Below, in pieces: positions 61,962-64,000 of a stretch of DNA of 64,000 nt. A program made the translations under genes and the position numbers. Source of the stretch: Aurantimonas sp. 22II-16-19i (lineage in GTDB: Bacteria; Pseudomonadota; Alphaproteobacteria; Rhizobiales; Rhizobiaceae); assembly GCF_002088275.1 (NCBI RefSeq), contig NZ_AQQS01000001.1, positions 310,001-374,000 on the forward strand. The letters are read 5' to 3'. The stretch's first letter is position 1. Each line of letters starts with the position of its first letter. The notes beneath the pieces were generated by a model that was given only the letters and a program-made list of their open reading frames with translations, was not told the DNA's origin and did not search any database.

Positions 61962-62629
61962 GAACGAAAGAGCCTCGTTGAGAGCGTTTCGTGCCGCATC
62001 GCGGCGATGTCCGAGACTAGGGCGGCCGACCCCAGCTCGTCCAGCGCCGATCCGGCGGCGCGCCGGGCATTCGCCACGACGGCCGGGGACAGATCGCGCA
62101 GCACCGTCACCCATTCGCTCTGCCCGAGGGGAACGAGACGCACCGCCGCCGACACCAGGGATGCCGAAAGATTGTGGGCATAGGCGACGAGGCTGCCGGC
62201 GAGCGGCAGACCCGCATGGCAGGCGACGGCTCCGGCCACCACCGGCAGCGGCATCTCCGCGCCTTCGCCGGAGAGCGGCCAGCCGGCGCCTTCCGCGCGG
62301 ATCCACGGCCGCGCGGCAGCGAGGAAGGCCGCGCCGAGGGTCAGCGTCTCCCGGCGCCGCTCGGCGCTGCCGGACAGGGCCGTTGCCAGCTCCGCGAGGC
62401 CGGCAAGCGCTTCCTTGTCGCCGTCAGCCGCGGCGCGGTGCGCCTGCGCCATGAGGACGAGATCGTTCCAGCCGCTGCCCCGCGCAAGAAGCACCTCCAC
62501 CCAGCCGCGAACCGCGCCCGCATCGGCGACCCGCCCTTCCCGCACCGCCGCCTCGAGCCCGTGGGAATAGGCAAAGCCGCCGGTCGGAAAGGCCGGGGAA
62601 AACAGCGTCATCAGGGTCGCGAGATCCAT
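61958..62629 (-). CDS. ureF: Urease accessory protein UreF
   Basis: An all-helical GTPase regulator that bridges UreG with the urease apoprotein. The N-terminal block [18 protein letters not shown] and the C-terminal [13 protein letters not shown] are diagnostic. I prefer the ATG at 62629 (223 residues); a GTG at 62716 would place the start only 6 bp from ureE but adds 29 residues not seen in the family. Confidence 0.94.
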
Positions 62630-62722
62630 GGCGCCGTCGCAGGCGTCGGGATCGCGTCCTCGCGCCACCGCTGTCTGCTGCAGATCTGCCCGTTCGAGGC
62701 CGGCGCCCCTCACCACGCCGCC

Positions 62723-63166
62723 TCAGCCGTCATGGTGATGGGCGTGATAGGCGCCGCCTTCCGGATCGAACGCCGCTTCGGTCTCCTCGACTGCGGCGCC
62801 GAGGCCTTCCAGCATCGTGCGGATCACCGGGTCGCGGCGGATCAGCAGCCGGTCCGCGAAGATCTGCGCCGGAAGGTGGCGGTTGCCGATCTGCCAGGCG
62901 AGCGTGACGAGATGGGCGGTATCGCGGGCCCGGACCGCATAGAGCGGCTCCGGCTTGGCCTTGACGCCGATCACCCGGCCGTCGTCGAGCAGGATGCCGT
63001 CGCCGTCGAGCAGGAGTGTCGCCTCCGGCAGGTCGAGCAGGAAGGCGATGCCGCCGTCGGAGACCATCGCCATGCGGCGGCGATGGCGGGCGGTTTCGTC
63101 GAGCGTGATCGTATCGGCCGGATCCGACCACTCGCCCTGCCTGACGACGCTGTTTCCGACGATCAT
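62723..63166 (-). CDS. ureE: Urease accessory protein UreE
   Basis: A 147-residue nickel-binding metallochaperone. The N-terminal peptide-binding domain (about 1-70) is followed by the metal-binding domain with AWQIGNRHLPAQ, and the C-terminus ends in a short His-rich tail (AYHAHHHDG), shorter than the classical His-rich ends. It is the first gene of ureEFG. No ureABC or ureD gene is found on either side, so the structural genes must lie elsewhere. Confidence 0.93.
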   Translation of the reverse strand: MIVGNSVVRQGEWSDPADTITLDETARHRRRMAMVSDGGIAFLLDLPEATLLLDGDGILLDDGRVIGVKAKPEPLYAVRARDTAHLVTLAWQIGNRHLPAQIFADRLLIRRDPVIRTMLEGLGAAVEETEAAFDPEGGAYHAHHHDG

Positions 63167-63448
63167 GAAGCTTTCCTTCGATCCCGAGTCTCGCGAGGGA
63201 CGTCGCGGCTCCGTTCGCGCAACCTAGTGCCGAGGCAGGGCGAGCGGAAGCGTTGTTTCCCAGGGCCCGCAACCCTTCCTGGCGCTGGAGGGGCGACGAG
63301 ACCGCCTTCCCCCGCGCGCCGCCTCGCAGCGAATGTAAGGCAGGCAAGCAAACGGGCCCTCCTCAAACCGCGATTCACCTTATCTATTCAAGTCATTGAA
63401 GAAGAAAATGACAGGCCGAGTGCAGTCTGACCCCATGCGACGAGCACC

Positions 63449-64000
63449 ATGAAAGGTAGCAGTGAGCTTTACGGAAAGTTAGCCCGAGTGGAGGAAGTTG
63501 CTTCTCGAAACCAACGGCGTCAGGGAGCCATCGGAGTGCAATCGATCAGCCGACGCGCCATGCTCACGGGAATCTCGGCGACGGCGCTCTGCGCCGTCGC
63601 TCCGCCTGCGCTGGCCGCCGGCGACATCGACGATCCGGCGACTCCCATGGTCACGGTCACCGACGGCGGCGGCAGGACGATGGCGCTGAGCCGGAACGAC
63701 CTCGCCCGCATCGAGCAGACGCGGTTCGAGACGACGGCTCCCTTCATGACGACGCCGCGGCGCATGGAAGGCCCGTCCATCGCGGCGTTGCTGCGGAGTT
63801 TCGATCCTGACAGGACCTTCGAGCGCGTGGAGATCGCGGCGCTCGACGCCTATCTCGTCGCGGCCGACGTCGCATCACTCGTCGCGGACGGCGCCATCCT
63901 CGCCATCCGCCAGGACGGCGCCTTCCTGCCCGTCGCCGACAAGGGGCCTGCCCTCCTGATCTTCCCCTTCGACGACCGGCCGGCCCTGCAGGACAAGCGC
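63449..64000 (+). CDS. Tat-exported molybdopterin-domain protein, C-terminal end outside window
   Basis: The frame opens at ATG 63449 and runs past the right edge; 184 residues are visible. A twin-arginine signal (SRRAML at 34-39, hydrophobic core, ALA cleavage site near 57) follows a 30-residue N-terminal extension, so the true start may be a later codon such as the GTG at 63536. The mature part resembles the short oxidoreductase molybdopterin-binding domain proteins (GPSIAALLRSF, DKGPALLIFPFDD). These often stand beside signalling genes. The 282 bp upstream show no gene. Confidence 0.75.
   Translation, partial: MKGSSELYGKLARVEEVASRNQRRQGAIGVQSISRRAMLTGISATALCAVAPPALAAGDIDDPATPMVTVTDGGGRTMALSRNDLARIEQTRFETTAPFMTTPRRMEGPSIAALLRSFDPDRTFERVEIAALDAYLVAADVASLVADGAILAIRQDGAFLPVADKGPALLIFPFDDRPALQDKR

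Overview
The window is GC-rich, densely coded chromosomal DNA from an alphaproteobacterium of the order Hyphomicrobiales (Rhizobiales). Supporting features are the split transhydrogenase pntAA-pntAB-pntB with a small aa3-oxidase subunit IV gene in front, the RluA-HAD-ATP12 trio, ctaA facing a DUF2842 gene, a DUF6105-like gene, pcaIJF with an IclR regulator, and intergenic repeats of the kind common in rhizobia. An Aurantimonadaceae-like genus is possible, but that is inference. I saw no rRNA, tRNA, CRISPR array, insertion sequence or prophage. The first and last genes run off the window.

Left part (1-34 kb) is mostly housekeeping. It runs from a lipoprotein and the rluA-HAD-ATP12 trio to the transhydrogenase operon, pdxH, a DnaJ-like protein, fabI, a histidine phosphatase, a LOG-family hydrolase, two small membrane proteins and an AidB-like acyl-CoA dehydrogenase. 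Next come pyrB overlapping a dihydroorotase-like gene that lacks catalytic residues, plsY, dprA, topA, rnr, a DUF983 gene, a Nudix hydrolase, an MFS transporter and rpmG. The part ends with an HSDL2-like dehydrogenase, agmatinase, a DegT aminotransferase, argC, a ParDE module, a secreted dienelactone hydrolase and a lone Fae-like protein without the catalytic histidine.

Middle part (34-51 kb) is more accessory. It holds ctaA/DUF2842, a small polysaccharide locus (a CpsD-like protein without nucleotide-binding motifs, a Wza-like lipoprotein and a UDP-sugar dehydrogenase), a 0.77-kb block of inverted repeats, and the beta-ketoadipate genes pcaIJF with divergent pcaR. Then follows a nine-gene island: an amino-acid-type ABC importer and GntR/HutC regulator facing a PuuE-like deacetylase, an Asp/Glu/hydantoin racemase homologue lacking both catalytic cysteines, an SDR lacking the YxxxK lysine, and a DapA-like aldolase. 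This island is a good candidate for an undescribed catabolic route.

Right part (51-64 kb) contains cspA, a SWIM-SNF2 ATPase, DUF1499 and EamA proteins, then a small regulon. A winged-helix regulator sits behind a membrane protein and in front of a cis-prenyltransferase and a BchE-like B12/radical-SAM enzyme. Two copies of a 17-bp site (16 of 17 identical, opposite orientation) lie at the start of each gene pair. The window ends with urease accessory genes ureEFG, without structural genes nearby, and the start of a Tat-exported molybdopterin-domain protein.
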